DNA from: Lactonifactor sp. BIOML-A5 | GTDB lineage: Bacteria; Bacillota; Clostridia; Lachnospirales; Lachnospiraceae | DNA: 64,000 nt | Assembly: GCF_009677585.1 (NCBI RefSeq) | Contig: NZ_WKYV01000005.1 | Span: 1-64,000 of the forward strand | Direction: 5' to 3' | In this document: positions 1 through 7,518 of the stretch, piece after piece | How the letters are laid out: every line of letters starts with the position of its first letter | Numbering within the stretch: the stretch's first letter is position 1 | Made by a program: the position numbers and the translations under genes | Notes under the pieces: model-generated | What the model was told of the DNA's origin: nothing | Seen by the model: only the letters and a program-made list of their open reading frames with translations | The model's database searches: none

Positions 1-131
1 GAGGAGAAACGCAGTAGCAAGCAGATCCACACAGTACCCCTGGCCCCAAGACCTCCTCCCTTGACCGTCCGTCTGCGACGCTGCGCTGGCCGACTATTTT
101 ATCTCGAACTTTACATACACAAAACTATAAT
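1..131. other. Gene-free edge segment, GC-rich first ~100 bases
   Basis: No gene can be called here. The first ~100 bases are markedly GC-rich, while the last ~35 next to metG are AT-rich. On the minus strand an AGGAGG stands in front of a short open stretch that runs off the window, so a minus-strand gene could begin here, but only about 16 codons are visible. No terminator with a clear U-tract was seen for metG. Confidence 0.3.
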
Positions 132-2093
132 TTAACAGATCTCCGCCCCCGCCGGCATTTCTTTCTCCGGAACCATCAGGGCCAGTTCACCATTTTCATT
201 TTCTGCACAGAGTATCATACCTTCGGACACAACGCCTGCCAGTTTGGCCGGTTTGAGGTTTACCAGTACCATAACCTTTTTCCCAACCATTTCTTCTGCT
301 GTATAATGTGCCTTGATTCCAGATACGATCTGCCTTACCTGGCTGCCGACTTTTACCTGGGAGCATAGCAGCTTTTTGGATTTTTTTACTTCCTCGCAGG
401 ATAGGATCTCTCCTACCTGGAACTGCATTTTCATGAAGTCGTCAAAGGTAATCTCCTCTTTTGCCTCTATATCAATTCCATTGGATTCCGGAGCGGAAGA
501 CTCTTCCTGAGGAGCCTCGGCGGCCTTCTTTTCTTCTACTTTCGCCAATACTTCCTTTACATCCAGGCGGGCAAACAGGATCTCCGGTTTTTCTGTTACT
601 TTACTGCCGGAGGGATATAATCCAAAGGAGGACAGCTGTTCATAGGATCTTTTCTCTGCATGCAGCTGGCACAGGATTTTCTGGGTGGTCTCAGGCATAA
701 AGGACTCCAGAAGGCCGGCACCGATACAGATTCCCTCTACCAGGTTGTAGAGAACAGTGGAGAGTCGTTCTTTTTTTGACTCATCTTTGGCAAGAGCCCA
801 GGGCATTGTCTCATCAATATATTTGTTGCAGCGCTTGAAGACTGCAAATATCTCAGTGATTGCGTCGGCAACTCTAAGATCTTCCATTTTAGCGGCCACC
901 TTTTCTCTGGCTGCGGTGACTACGGACTTCAGATCTCCATCCACTTCTTCCTCAACGCCTGTGTTGGCAACTACGCCGCCGAAATACTTGTTGGACATGG
1001 AAATGGTACGGTTCACCAGGTTGCCCAGGGTGTTGGCCAGCTCTGAGTTCATTCTCTCAACCATCAGTTCCCAGGTTATGACACCGTCATTTTCAAAAGG
1101 CATCTCGTGAAGTACGAAGTAGCGCACCGCGTCAACCCCGAAGAAATCTACCAATTCGTCCGCATACAAAACATTTCCTTTGGATTTACTCATTTTTCCT
1201 TCGCCCTGGAGCAGCCACGGGTGGCCGAATACCTGTCTGGGAAGTGGCAGATCCAGTGCCATTAAAAAGATTGGCCAGTAAATGGTATGGAAGCGGATGA
1301 TATCCTTGCCGATCAGATGGAGATCTGCAGGCCAGTTTTTCTTAAACAGGTCAGAGCTTTCGCCGTCACATTCGTATCCGATGCCGGTAATATAGTTTGT
1401 GAGGGCATCCAGCCATACATAGACTACGTGCTTAGGATCAAAATCCACTGGGATTCCCCATTTGAATGAGGTTCTTGAGACACAGAGATCCTGCAGGCCC
1501 GGGAGCAGGAAGTTGTTCATCATTTCATTTTTCCTGGACACCGGCTGTATAAATTCCGGGTGTGCGTTGATGTGCTCAATTAAACGGTCTGCGTATTTAC
1601 TCATTTTAAAGAAATATGCTTCTTCCTTGGCAGGGGTCACTTCCCGGCCACAGTCAGGGCATTTGCCGTCCTTCAGCTGGGACTCTGTAAAGAAGGACTC
1701 ACAGGGGGTACAGTACATTCCTTCATAGTATCCTTTGTAGATATCCCCCTTGTCATATAACTTCTTAAAGATTTTCTGGACCTGTTTTTCGTGATCTGCA
1801 TCTGTGGTGCGGATAAATTTATCGTAAGAGGTATTCATCAGATCCCAGATGTTTTTGATTTCTCCGGCTACGCTGTCTACGAATTCTTTGCAGGTTACGC
1901 CGGCCTCTGCAGCCTTTAATTCGATTTTTTGGCCGTGTTCGTCAGTTCCTGTCTGAAAAAATACGTCGTAACCCTGTTGTCTTTTAAATCTGGCAATACT
2001 GTCTGCAAGAACGGCCTCGTAGGTATTGCCGATATGAGGCTTTCCTGAAGTATAGGCGATTGCCGTTGTCATATAGAATTTCTTTTTGTCCAT
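132..2093 (-). CDS. metG: Methionyl-tRNA synthetase with C-terminal tRNA-binding domain
   Basis: Charges tRNA-Met with methionine in the cytoplasm. About 653 residues, the length of the long form. Visible in order: the class I signature KPHIGN near residue 18, a four-Cys zinc knuckle (CTPC then CPDC, residues ~128-148), the catalytic KMSKS loop near residue 300, an alpha-helical anticodon domain, a Glu/Ala-rich linker, and a C-terminal Trbp111/EMAP-like OB fold (residues ~545-653) that aids dimerisation and tRNA binding. An in-frame extension to 2171 exists, but AGGAGG at 2102-2107 lies 8 bases from the ATG at 2093, so that start is chosen. Expression is placed under a Met T-box leader just upstream. 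Confidence 0.96.
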   Translation of the reverse strand: MDKKKFYMTTAIAYTSGKPHIGNTYEAVLADSIARFKRQQGYDVFFQTGTDEHGQKIELKAAEAGVTCKEFVDSVAGEIKNIWDLMNTSYDKFIRTTDADHEKQVQKIFKKLYDKGDIYKGYYEGMYCTPCESFFTESQLKDGKCPDCGREVTPAKEEAYFFKMSKYADRLIEHINAHPEFIQPVSRKNEMMNNFLLPGLQDLCVSRTSFKWGIPVDFDPKHVVYVWLDALTNYITGIGYECDGESSDLFKKNWPADLHLIGKDIIRFHTIYWPIFLMALDLPLPRQVFGHPWLLQGEGKMSKSKGNVLYADELVDFFGVDAVRYFVLHEMPFENDGVITWELMVERMNSELANTLGNLVNRTISMSNKYFGGVVANTGVEEEVDGDLKSVVTAAREKVAAKMEDLRVADAITEIFAVFKRCNKYIDETMPWALAKDESKKERLSTVLYNLVEGICIGAGLLESFMPETTQKILCQLHAEKRSYEQLSSFGLYPSGSKVTEKPEILFARLDVKEVLAKVEEKKAAEAPQEESSAPESNGIDIEAKEEITFDDFMKMQFQVGEILSCEEVKKSKKLLCSQVKVGSQVRQIVSGIKAHYTAEEMVGKKVMVLVNLKPAKLAGVVSEGMILCAENENGELALMVPEKEMPAGAEIC

Positions 2094-2169
2094 GTTCATT
2101 TCCTCCTGGCTGGGATGGAACTCTCCCTTGTTTGCTTGTTTAGTAAAGCACGATATAGAGCAGTAAAAC

Positions 2170-2211
2170 AAAAAAACCGCCCTCCGGATGCAGCTGCATT
2201 CCAGAAGACGG
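2170..2211 (-). terminator. T-box terminator hairpin of metG leader
   Basis: On the minus strand a ~17 bp stem with G-U pairs (arms 2194-2211 and 2177-2193) is followed by seven U. It lies directly after the T-box sequence, as expected for the terminator form of a T-box leader. Uncharged tRNA-Met would stabilise the competing antiterminator. Confidence 0.85.
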
Positions 2212-2508
2212 GACTGTCCCGTGTTACCACTTCTATTTATTCATATCTCGCGATATGAACCTCATGGAGTACCTATACCGGTGCGGTGTTGTCTGTCCCG
2301 GGTCTATACTCTTTCGCTATAACAGGCGAATCCTGTTGCAGCCTTGCGGCGGATATACCGTTCGGTGCACCTCTCAGAAGCCATGTTCAGTGATCTCTTA
2401 CATATCCCTCTCAGCGTTGTATGCATCTATGGAAAGATAACAGACATGCGGGAATTCTCTGTAATGCAGGGGGACAACTTACTCTCTTCGTCATCGTGTT
2501 TTCCTATT
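2172..2508 (-). ncRNA. T-box riboswitch leader (Met) of metG
   Basis: Reading the minus strand, a long structured leader precedes metG. It contains an AGAGAG-type Stem I start, the segment TGAAC-ATG-GCTTCTGAG in which ATG (2384-2382) is the likely specifier codon, the T-box core GTGGTAACACGG (2230-2219), and a terminator with U7. Uncharged tRNA-Met would pair with the specifier and with the T-box bulge and permit read-through. The codon assignment comes from alignment by eye with the proS leader in this window, where the equivalent place reads CCG. Confidence 0.88.
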
Positions 2509-2515
2509 AAAAGTT

Positions 2516-2544
2516 ATGTTAGCATGGTTCTTCTGATTTGTAAA
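2516..2544 (-). promoter_or_regulatory. Sigma-A promoter of the metG leader
   Basis: On the minus strand, TTTACA (2544-2539) and TAACAT (2521-2516) are separated by exactly 17 bases, just upstream of the T-box leader and immediately after the recombinase stop codon. Confidence 0.6.
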
Positions 2545-2555
2545 GGGGGATAAAA

Positions 2556-3158
2556 TTATTCCTTAAGATCCAGACGGCGGCTCCAGCGAAGGAAGGTATC
2601 CTGGGATACCTGCAGACGGCGGGCTCCCTCCCGGGAGCTGATAAACCCCTGTGTCCAGAGGCTTTTTACTTCATGAAAGTTATCTGGGATAGGCTTGGAG
2701 GGGCGGCCGAATTTGACACCCCTGTATTTGGCGGCGGCAATTCCCTCCATCTGGCGTCTGCGGATGCTCTCCCTCTCTGTCTGTGCCACATAGCTTAAAA
2801 TCTGCAGGACCAGGTCTGCGATAAAGGTTCCCGTCAAATCATTTCCCTTTGCACGGGTATCCAGAAGGGGCATATCCAGAACCACAATATCTGCCGCTAT
2901 CACCTTTGTAAGAATACGCCATTGTTCTAATATCTCGTTATAATTGCGTCCCAGCCGGTCAATGCTTTTTACAACCACCAGATCTTTTTTCTTAAGAGTT
3001 TTTATCATTTTTTGATAGGCCGGCCGCTGAAAGTCTTTGCCGCTTAGTTTATCTATAAACATATTCTGATCCTGAACGGGAAATTCCCTCAGAGCCAAAA
3101 CCTGACGGTCTACATTTTGATCCTTGCTTGAAACCCTGATATAACCGTATACCTCCAC
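2556..3158 (-). CDS. Small serine recombinase (resolvase/invertase family)
   Basis: Site-specific DNA recombinase of the resolvase/invertase type, about 200 residues. Visible: the N-terminal catalytic motif YGYIRVSSKDQN with the nucleophilic Ser, the conserved SIDRLGRNY with a catalytic Arg, the long E-helix region around TERESIRRRQ, and a C-terminal helix-turn-helix beginning near REGARRLQVS. The frame opens further upstream, but AGGAGG lies 7 bases before a GTG at 3158, and the protein then begins VEVYGYIRVSS as family members do, so GTG is chosen. No transposase or integrase partner is next to it. It may be a resident chromosomal recombinase or regulator rather than part of an intact element. 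Confidence 0.88.
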   Translation of the reverse strand: MEVYGYIRVSSKDQNVDRQVLALREFPVQDQNMFIDKLSGKDFQRPAYQKMIKTLKKKDLVVVKSIDRLGRNYNEILEQWRILTKVIAADIVVLDMPLLDTRAKGNDLTGTFIADLVLQILSYVAQTERESIRRRQMEGIAAAKYRGVKFGRPSKPIPDNFHEVKSLWTQGFISSREGARRLQVSQDTFLRWSRRLDLKE

Positions 3159-3578
3159 TGAAAAACCTCCTATTTTGATTTTACTGATATCTCGAGCAAC
3201 TGTTTCTGTAACACGTGCGAAATCCGGATGCAAGTCAAAAAAATGCCATCTCAGATGTAAACCGGAGGATGGCAATCTCAGAAAAACTTTTTCCAGACAT
3301 ATAAATGCCCAGGCGAAAGAAATGGTAGAATTTACCGTTCTTTTCCTGCGGCAGTTGTTGCAGCACAGTTTTATAGAATATGACAGTAAATCCGCAATAT
3401 TTACCAGTTTTTACAATGGATTTAATGTGTATTTACTATAGCACAATTGAACGAAAAATTCTACTTTTTCATTCAATTGTTTCTATAATATTATTTTAAC
3501 CAAGTATAAAAATAATATCAGCAAAAGAAAGTTAAAACACAGGAGTAAGAAATATAATCTGAAAAGGAAGGGATATTT
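3159..3578. other. Intergenic region between recombinase and Cys-rich ORF, with inverted repeats
   Basis: About 420 bases without a convincing gene. It holds a near-perfect AT-rich inverted repeat (arms 3443-3458 and 3465-3480) and a shorter GTAAAT-N7-ATTTAC repeat near 3389-3407. It should contain the promoters of both flanking genes. Confidence 0.5.
3443..3480. repeat. 16-bp inverted repeat upstream of the recombinase
   Basis: Arms ACAATTGAAC-GAAAAA and TTTTTC-ATTCAATTGT pair with a single mismatch across a 6-base spacer. It is too AT-rich for a convincing terminator and has no defining U-tract. Position and symmetry suit a protein-binding or recombination site, but no function is shown. 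Confidence 0.55.
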
Positions 3579-3776
3579 ATGCATGTTAGTAAAAAACTAA
3601 TTGATTTGAATTATTGCCGCAGCTGTCTGAATGAGACATATCAAATGAATCTAAGAAGAAAGGATGTGGTTATTCTGCAGTACCCTCAGGTCTGCAGCTG
3701 CTGCGGGCAGGTGAAGAATATTGTGTGTGGTTCCAGAGGTACTTCGAGATTCCTATTGTACCTGAAGGTCAGATAG
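3579..3776 (+). CDS. Small Cys-rich protein, possible zinc ribbon
   Basis: A 65-residue ORF of unknown function. Cysteines are grouped as CRSC near residues 14-17 and CSCC plus a later Cys near residues 39-49, a spacing that could bind zinc. A purine-rich AAGGAAGGG lies 7 bases before the ATG. The C-terminal ~15 residues look less protein-like than the rest, so the end may be altered. Not recognised as a named family. Alone on the plus strand between minus-strand genes. Confidence 0.5.
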   Translation: MHVSKKLIDLNYCRSCLNETYQMNLRRKDVVILQYPQVCSCCGQVKNIVCGSRGTSRFLLYLKVR

Positions 3777-3816
3777 TTAGATTCTATCCCAAAATACTTT
3801 ACATGTACATAAAAAT

Positions 3817-3847
3817 GGTACCAGCTGCTGAACACACATCTGGTACC
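3817..3847 (-). terminator. Terminator of sdaAB-sdaAA
   Basis: GGTACCAG and CTGGTACC form a perfect 8-bp stem. On the minus strand it lies 11 bases past the sdaAA stop and is followed by ATTTTTA, so it terminates the serine dehydratase transcript. Confidence 0.75.
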
Positions 3848-3857
3848 ACCTTAGAAC

Positions 3858-4724
3858 TTAAAGAACTTTTTCCCATACTTCCCTGCCAGCAGGGGTATTG
3901 GCTATGCCTCCCTTGCCGGTTTCCTTCAGAGACTCATCCATCTTTTCCCCCACCTCTCTCATGGCATCGATCACCTGATCCGGGGGGATTCTGCTTTCGA
4001 TTCCCGCCAGCGCCATGTCAGCACAGGAAAGTCCGTTTACAGCCCCAATGACATTTCTTTTGACGCAGGGTACTTCTACCAGACCAGCTACCGGGTCGCA
4101 GACCAATCCCAAAAGATTTTTCAGTGCCATTGCCGCTCCGTGTACGATCTGCCCATTGGATCCGCCTTTGAGGTATACCAGAGCGCCGGCTGCCATGGCC
4201 GAGGCTGACCCGATCTCTGCCTGGCATCCTCCGGACGCTCCGGCTATAAATGCTCTGGCGGCAATTACCTGTCCGATGCCTGCGGCCACATAGAGGGCTT
4301 CTATCATTCTATCCTCCGGTGCCTTTCCCTCCTGATAGAGGGGAACCAACACGGCAGGCAGGACGCCGCAGGCTCCCGCTGTGGGTGCAGCTACAATTCG
4401 TTTCATGCAGGCATTGGACTCACCCATTTCAAGTGCCTGGACGATAACCCGGGACATAAAATCTCCGCACAGAGTCTGCCCGGACTGTCGGTACGCCTCC
4501 ATCTTTCCGCCCATTCCGCCTACCAGACCGCTGCGGGACATCAGCTCTTTTTGGTATCCTTCGCTGGCTCTCAGCATTGCGTGCCACATTTCTCTCATTT
4601 TGTCATAAGATTCTTCCACAGGTATGGTTCTTTCATTTATATCGTCCTGGAGAATGGCTTCCCAGAAGGGTATGTCCTTTTCTTCGCAGAGCTTTATAAT
4701 GTCTTCCAGTGATTGGTATGCCAT
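3858..4724 (-). CDS. sdaAA: L-serine dehydratase, Fe-S type, alpha subunit
   Basis: Catalytic subunit of the oxygen-sensitive [4Fe-4S] serine dehydratase, which deaminates L-serine to pyruvate and ammonia. About 288 residues. Visible: AGACGVLPAVL and CDPVAGLVEVPCVKRN, which supply the cluster-ligand cysteines of the family, plus the Gly-rich ASGGCQAEIGSASAMAAGAL segment. It follows sdaAB by 5 bases, so the two are co-transcribed and form one enzyme. A hairpin with a U-run closes the operon. Serine deamination is a common pyruvate source in amino-acid-fermenting clostridia. Confidence 0.96.
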   Translation of the reverse strand: MAYQSLEDIIKLCEEKDIPFWEAILQDDINERTIPVEESYDKMREMWHAMLRASEGYQKELMSRSGLVGGMGGKMEAYRQSGQTLCGDFMSRVIVQALEMGESNACMKRIVAAPTAGACGVLPAVLVPLYQEGKAPEDRMIEALYVAAGIGQVIAARAFIAGASGGCQAEIGSASAMAAGALVYLKGGSNGQIVHGAAMALKNLLGLVCDPVAGLVEVPCVKRNVIGAVNGLSCADMALAGIESRIPPDQVIDAMREVGEKMDESLKETGKGGIANTPAGREVWEKVL

Positions 4725-4729
4725 ACTAT

Positions 4730-5392
4730 TTATTCCTCCCCGTTAATATAAGTCACTTTTATAACACCCTCCAGATGCTCCAGCCATTTGACTGCATCCG
4801 CAGGGACCGGTTGATCTGTCTCCACCACCATAACCGCATATCCGCCTCTCTTATCCCGGTAAAGCTGCATAGTAGCAATGTTCACCGACTTGTGGGCAAG
4901 TGTGGATGTGACTTCTGCCACGTGGCCGGGCTGATCCAGGTTGTGTACGATGAGTGTAGGACATTCACCGGTGCAGTTTACGGTGATGCCGTCCAGCTTG
5001 TTAATCATGATTCTGCCGCCCCCAAGTGAAGAGGCCTGAACCTCCAGCAGGTTTTTATTTTCTCCCTCTACATTAAGAAGGGCGGTATTGGGATGTGCTC
5101 CGGGAATGTGGGCAGTCCCGATGGAAAAGCTAAGACCTGCCTCCTCTGCAATGGAAAAACTGTCCGGTATCCTGGTATCATCCGGCTTCATACCCAGCAG
5201 TCCTGCTACAATCGCCCGGTCAGTACCGTGGCCCTTTCCGGTATCGCCAAAAGAACCGTGCAGGCCGATTTCGGCCTTAATAGGACGGCTGCCCAATAAC
5301 GTTTTTGTGAGTAAACCGATTCTAACTGCGCCTGCGGTATGAGAACTGGATGGGCCCACCATGACAGGCCCTAAAATATCAAATATATTCAT
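4730..5392 (-). CDS. sdaAB: L-serine dehydratase, Fe-S type, beta subunit
   Basis: Beta subunit of the two-subunit Fe-S serine dehydratase, about 220 residues. The N-terminus MNIFDILGPVMVGPSSSHTAG is the family signature. The C-terminal third is an ACT domain (from CPTLIVHNLDQPGHVAEV to about VVETDQ), the usual small-molecule-sensing module. An in-frame extension to 5458 is rejected because AAGGAG lies about 12 bases before the ATG at 5392 and the family starts there. First gene of the sdaAB-sdaAA pair, divergent from the nan operon. Confidence 0.95.
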   Translation of the reverse strand: MNIFDILGPVMVGPSSSHTAGAVRIGLLTKTLLGSRPIKAEIGLHGSFGDTGKGHGTDRAIVAGLLGMKPDDTRIPDSFSIAEEAGLSFSIGTAHIPGAHPNTALLNVEGENKNLLEVQASSLGGGRIMINKLDGITVNCTGECPTLIVHNLDQPGHVAEVTSTLAHKSVNIATMQLYRDKRGGYAVMVVETDQPVPADAVKWLEHLEGVIKVTYINGEE

Positions 5393-5653
5393 ATAATTAT
5401 CATTCTCCTTATGTGCCCGATTATTCTTATAAATAACAAAAAATCCAAAGAAATTCAATGATGCCCTCCGGTCATTCCTTCTTTGGATGAGATCACTATA
5501 CTACAAAAACCGATGATTAGCAACAGAAAACTCTTTATTCATGAGGGAACGGGAAAAGAAATCGGATCGATTCCGAGGCGTTATATTTTGTGAATGCCTG
5601 CCGCCGGTTTTAACCAGTGGATTAAATTTTAGTTTCAAACTGACCGATGTGTT

Positions 5654-5667
5654 TGAAAATACTTTCA
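5654..5667. promoter_or_regulatory. Operator box 1, TGAAA-N4-TTTCA
   Basis: TGAAAATACTTTCA is a palindrome with perfect 5-base arms. Its 12-base core GAAAATACTTTC is repeated in reverse orientation at 5739-5750. Likely bound by the RpiR-family regulator at the end of the operon; NanR proteins of this family in Gram-positives recognise TGAAA-type palindromes. Confidence 0.65.
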
Positions 5668-5737
5668 TTATTTGTGCACTTTAACGGATATATTTTAGGG
5701 TATACTGACTCTATATTATGCATTTTTCTGTATTAGA

Positions 5738-5751
5738 TGAAAGTATTTTCC
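5738..5751. promoter_or_regulatory. Operator box 2, TGAAA-N4-TTTCc
   Basis: TGAAAGTATTTTCC is the reverse complement of box 1 except for the last base. It sits about 30 bases upstream of the -35 of the promoter at 5767, about 16 bases before box 3. Confidence 0.6.
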
Positions 5752-5766
5752 ATAAACTAAAATCTA

Positions 5767-5795
5767 TTGAAATGATTTTCACAAAGAATTATAAT
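5767..5795 (+). promoter_or_regulatory. nan operon promoter with operator box 3 between -35 and -10
   Basis: TTGAAA (5767-5772) and TATAAT (5790-5795) are spaced by exactly 17 bases. The third box, TGAAATGATTTTCA (5768-5781), overlaps the -35 and the spacer, so a bound protein would exclude RNA polymerase. nanE starts about 50 bases downstream. The arrangement predicts repression relieved by a sialic-acid catabolite. Confidence 0.8.
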
Positions 5796-5846
5796 GGGCT
5801 TACAAACAGAGAACGAGATTAATAACGAAGGGAGTTTGATGATACC

Positions 5847-6536
5847 ATGAATTCAAGCATTGAATCGCTGCAGGGACATTTGATTGTATCCTGCCAGGCA
5901 TTGCCCCATGAACCGCTGCATTCCTCATTTATCATGGGACGTATGGCACTTGCCGCAAAAGAAGGGGGCGCCTTTGGGATCCGCGCGAACACCAGGGAAG
6001 ATATCGCTGAAATTCAGAAAAATGTGGATCTTCCGATTATCGGCATTGTGAAGAGGGATTATGAGGACAGCGCTGTTTATATCACACCCACTATGAAAGA
6101 GGTGGATGAGCTCATGGAGGTAAAACCTGAGGTTATCGCCCTGGATGCAACCGGAAGCCTCCGGCCCGGCCAGGTGACGCTTGATGACTTCTATCATGAG
6201 ATTCGGAGAAAATACCCGGACCAGCTTCTGATGGCTGACTGCTCAACCGTTGAAGAGGCACTCCACGCAGATCAGCTTGGATTCGATTTTATAGGAACAA
6301 CTCTCGTGGGGTATACGCCCCAGAGCCAGGGCAACAAAATAGAAGCGGATGACTTTGAGATAATCCGCACCATTCTCTCAAAGGTGACACATAAAGTTAT
6401 CGCGGAAGGGAATATTAATACACCGGAAAAAGTAAGAAGAGTCATAGACCTGGGCTGCTACAGCGTTGTTGTGGGTTCTATCATTACACGGCCGCAGCTT
6501 ATCACCAAATCCTTTGCAGAAGCACTGGATAAGTAA
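5847..6536 (+). CDS. nanE: N-acylglucosamine-6-phosphate 2-epimerase
   Basis: Converts N-acetylmannosamine-6-phosphate to N-acetylglucosamine-6-phosphate in sialic acid breakdown. About 229 residues forming a TIM barrel, the usual length. Visible: the catalytic Lys in GIVKRDY and the acidic catalytic residue in AEGNINTPE, with the phosphate-binding end VVVGSIITRP. GAAGGGAG precedes the ATG. It opens the nan operon just after the boxed promoter. No nagA or nagB gene is present in the window, so the product must join amino-sugar metabolism encoded elsewhere. Confidence 0.95.
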   Translation: MNSSIESLQGHLIVSCQALPHEPLHSSFIMGRMALAAKEGGAFGIRANTREDIAEIQKNVDLPIIGIVKRDYEDSAVYITPTMKEVDELMEVKPEVIALDATGSLRPGQVTLDDFYHEIRRKYPDQLLMADCSTVEEALHADQLGFDFIGTTLVGYTPQSQGNKIEADDFEIIRTILSKVTHKVIAEGNINTPEKVRRVIDLGCYSVVVGSIITRPQLITKSFAEALDK

Positions 6537-6610
6537 AAGTCGGACTTTCAGCAACGGGACATACGTCACCCTTAACTATTATATATATGAGAAGAAAAAG
6601 GAGAACGATT

Positions 6611-7498
6611 ATGATGAAAAACGCAGACATGAAAGGTATCTATAGCGCATTGCTTGTTTCTTTTGACGAGAACGGCAAAGTAAACGAAAAGGGACTCAGA
6701 GAAATCATCCGGCATAATATTGATAAAATGAAAGTGGACGGCCTTTATGTGGGAGGGAGCACCGGTGAAAATTTTATGCTCTCCACAGAAGAAAAGAGAG
6801 AGATCTTCCGCATTGCAAAGGATGAAGCAAAGGACAGTATCAAGCTGATTGCCCAGGTAGGCTCCATTAACGTGTATGAATCTGTTGAGCTGGCCAAATA
6901 CGCCACAGAGCTGGGTTATGATGCCATTTCCGCGGTAACTCCCTTCTATTATAAGTTTACCTTCCAAGAGATTAAAGATTACTATAACACAATTATTAAC
7001 AGTGTGGAGAACCGCCTGATTATTTACTCTATACCGGCGCTTACCGGGGTTAATATGAGTGTAGCACAGTTTGGAGAATTATTTGAAAACGAAAAAATTA
7101 TCGGAGTTAAGTTTACAGCTGCAGACTTCTTCCTGCTTGAGAGGCTCAGAAAGGCATATCCTGACCACTTAATCTATGCAGGCTTTGATGAGATGATGCT
7201 TCCTGCGGCAGTCTGCGGAATCGACGGCGCCATCGGATCTACCTTTAACGTAAACGGTATCCGCGCCAGACAGATTTATGAACTGGCCCAGGCAGGAAAG
7301 ATAGAAGATGCCTTGAAGATCCAGCACGTAACGAACGACCTGATTTCTGCAATTCTGGCAAATGGTCTGTATCCTACCATTAAGGAACTGTTAAAGCTTC
7401 AGGGAGTAGACGCAGGATACTGCCACAGACCCATGGCAAGCGCCGATGAGGGACAGAAGGCTGTTGCCAAAGAAATCTTTGATAATTATCTTGGATAA
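6611..7498 (+). CDS. nanA: N-acetylneuraminate lyase
   Basis: Aldolase that splits N-acetylneuraminate into N-acetylmannosamine and pyruvate. About 295 residues, dihydrodipicolinate synthase superfamily. Visible: GGSTGEN in the carboxylate-binding loop, the catalytic Tyr in IYSIPALTG, and the Schiff-base Lys in IGVKFTAADF. The frame opens at 6587, but AAGGAGA lies 8 bases before the ATG at 6611, giving a start MMKNADMKGIYSAL. Second gene of the operon, 74 bases after nanE and 20 before the transporter. Confidence 0.95.
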   Translation: MMKNADMKGIYSALLVSFDENGKVNEKGLREIIRHNIDKMKVDGLYVGGSTGENFMLSTEEKREIFRIAKDEAKDSIKLIAQVGSINVYESVELAKYATELGYDAISAVTPFYYKFTFQEIKDYYNTIINSVENRLIIYSIPALTGVNMSVAQFGELFENEKIIGVKFTAADFFLLERLRKAYPDHLIYAGFDEMMLPAAVCGIDGAIGSTFNVNGIRARQIYELAQAGKIEDALKIQHVTNDLISAILANGLYPTIKELLKLQGVDAGYCHRPMASADEGQKAVAKEIFDNYLG

Positions 7499-7518
7499 TT
7501 CCGATAGGAGGTACCGTA

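Larger units (their letters stand above)
5393..5846. promoter_or_regulatory. Divergent regulatory region sdaAB / nan operon
   Basis: No gene. It carries the nan promoter with three operator-like boxes (separate entries) and an inverted repeat TTTCAAAC/GTTTGAAA (5633-5640 and 5651-5658). The sdaAB promoter should also lie here but was not resolved. Confidence 0.6.

Noticed and set aside
2255..2553. Two short plus-strand ORFs opposite the metG leader
   Set aside because: They fall inside the T-box leader, lack a ribosome site, and their composition follows the RNA structure.
2556..3158. Serine recombinase as part of an intact transposon or phage
   Set aside because: No transposase, integrase, direct repeats or cargo genes surround it; neighbours are housekeeping genes.
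5847..5900. An inverted repeat or second leader upstream of nanE
   Set aside because: The only paired sequences in this area were the operator boxes further upstream; the 50-base leader has no stable hairpin by eye.
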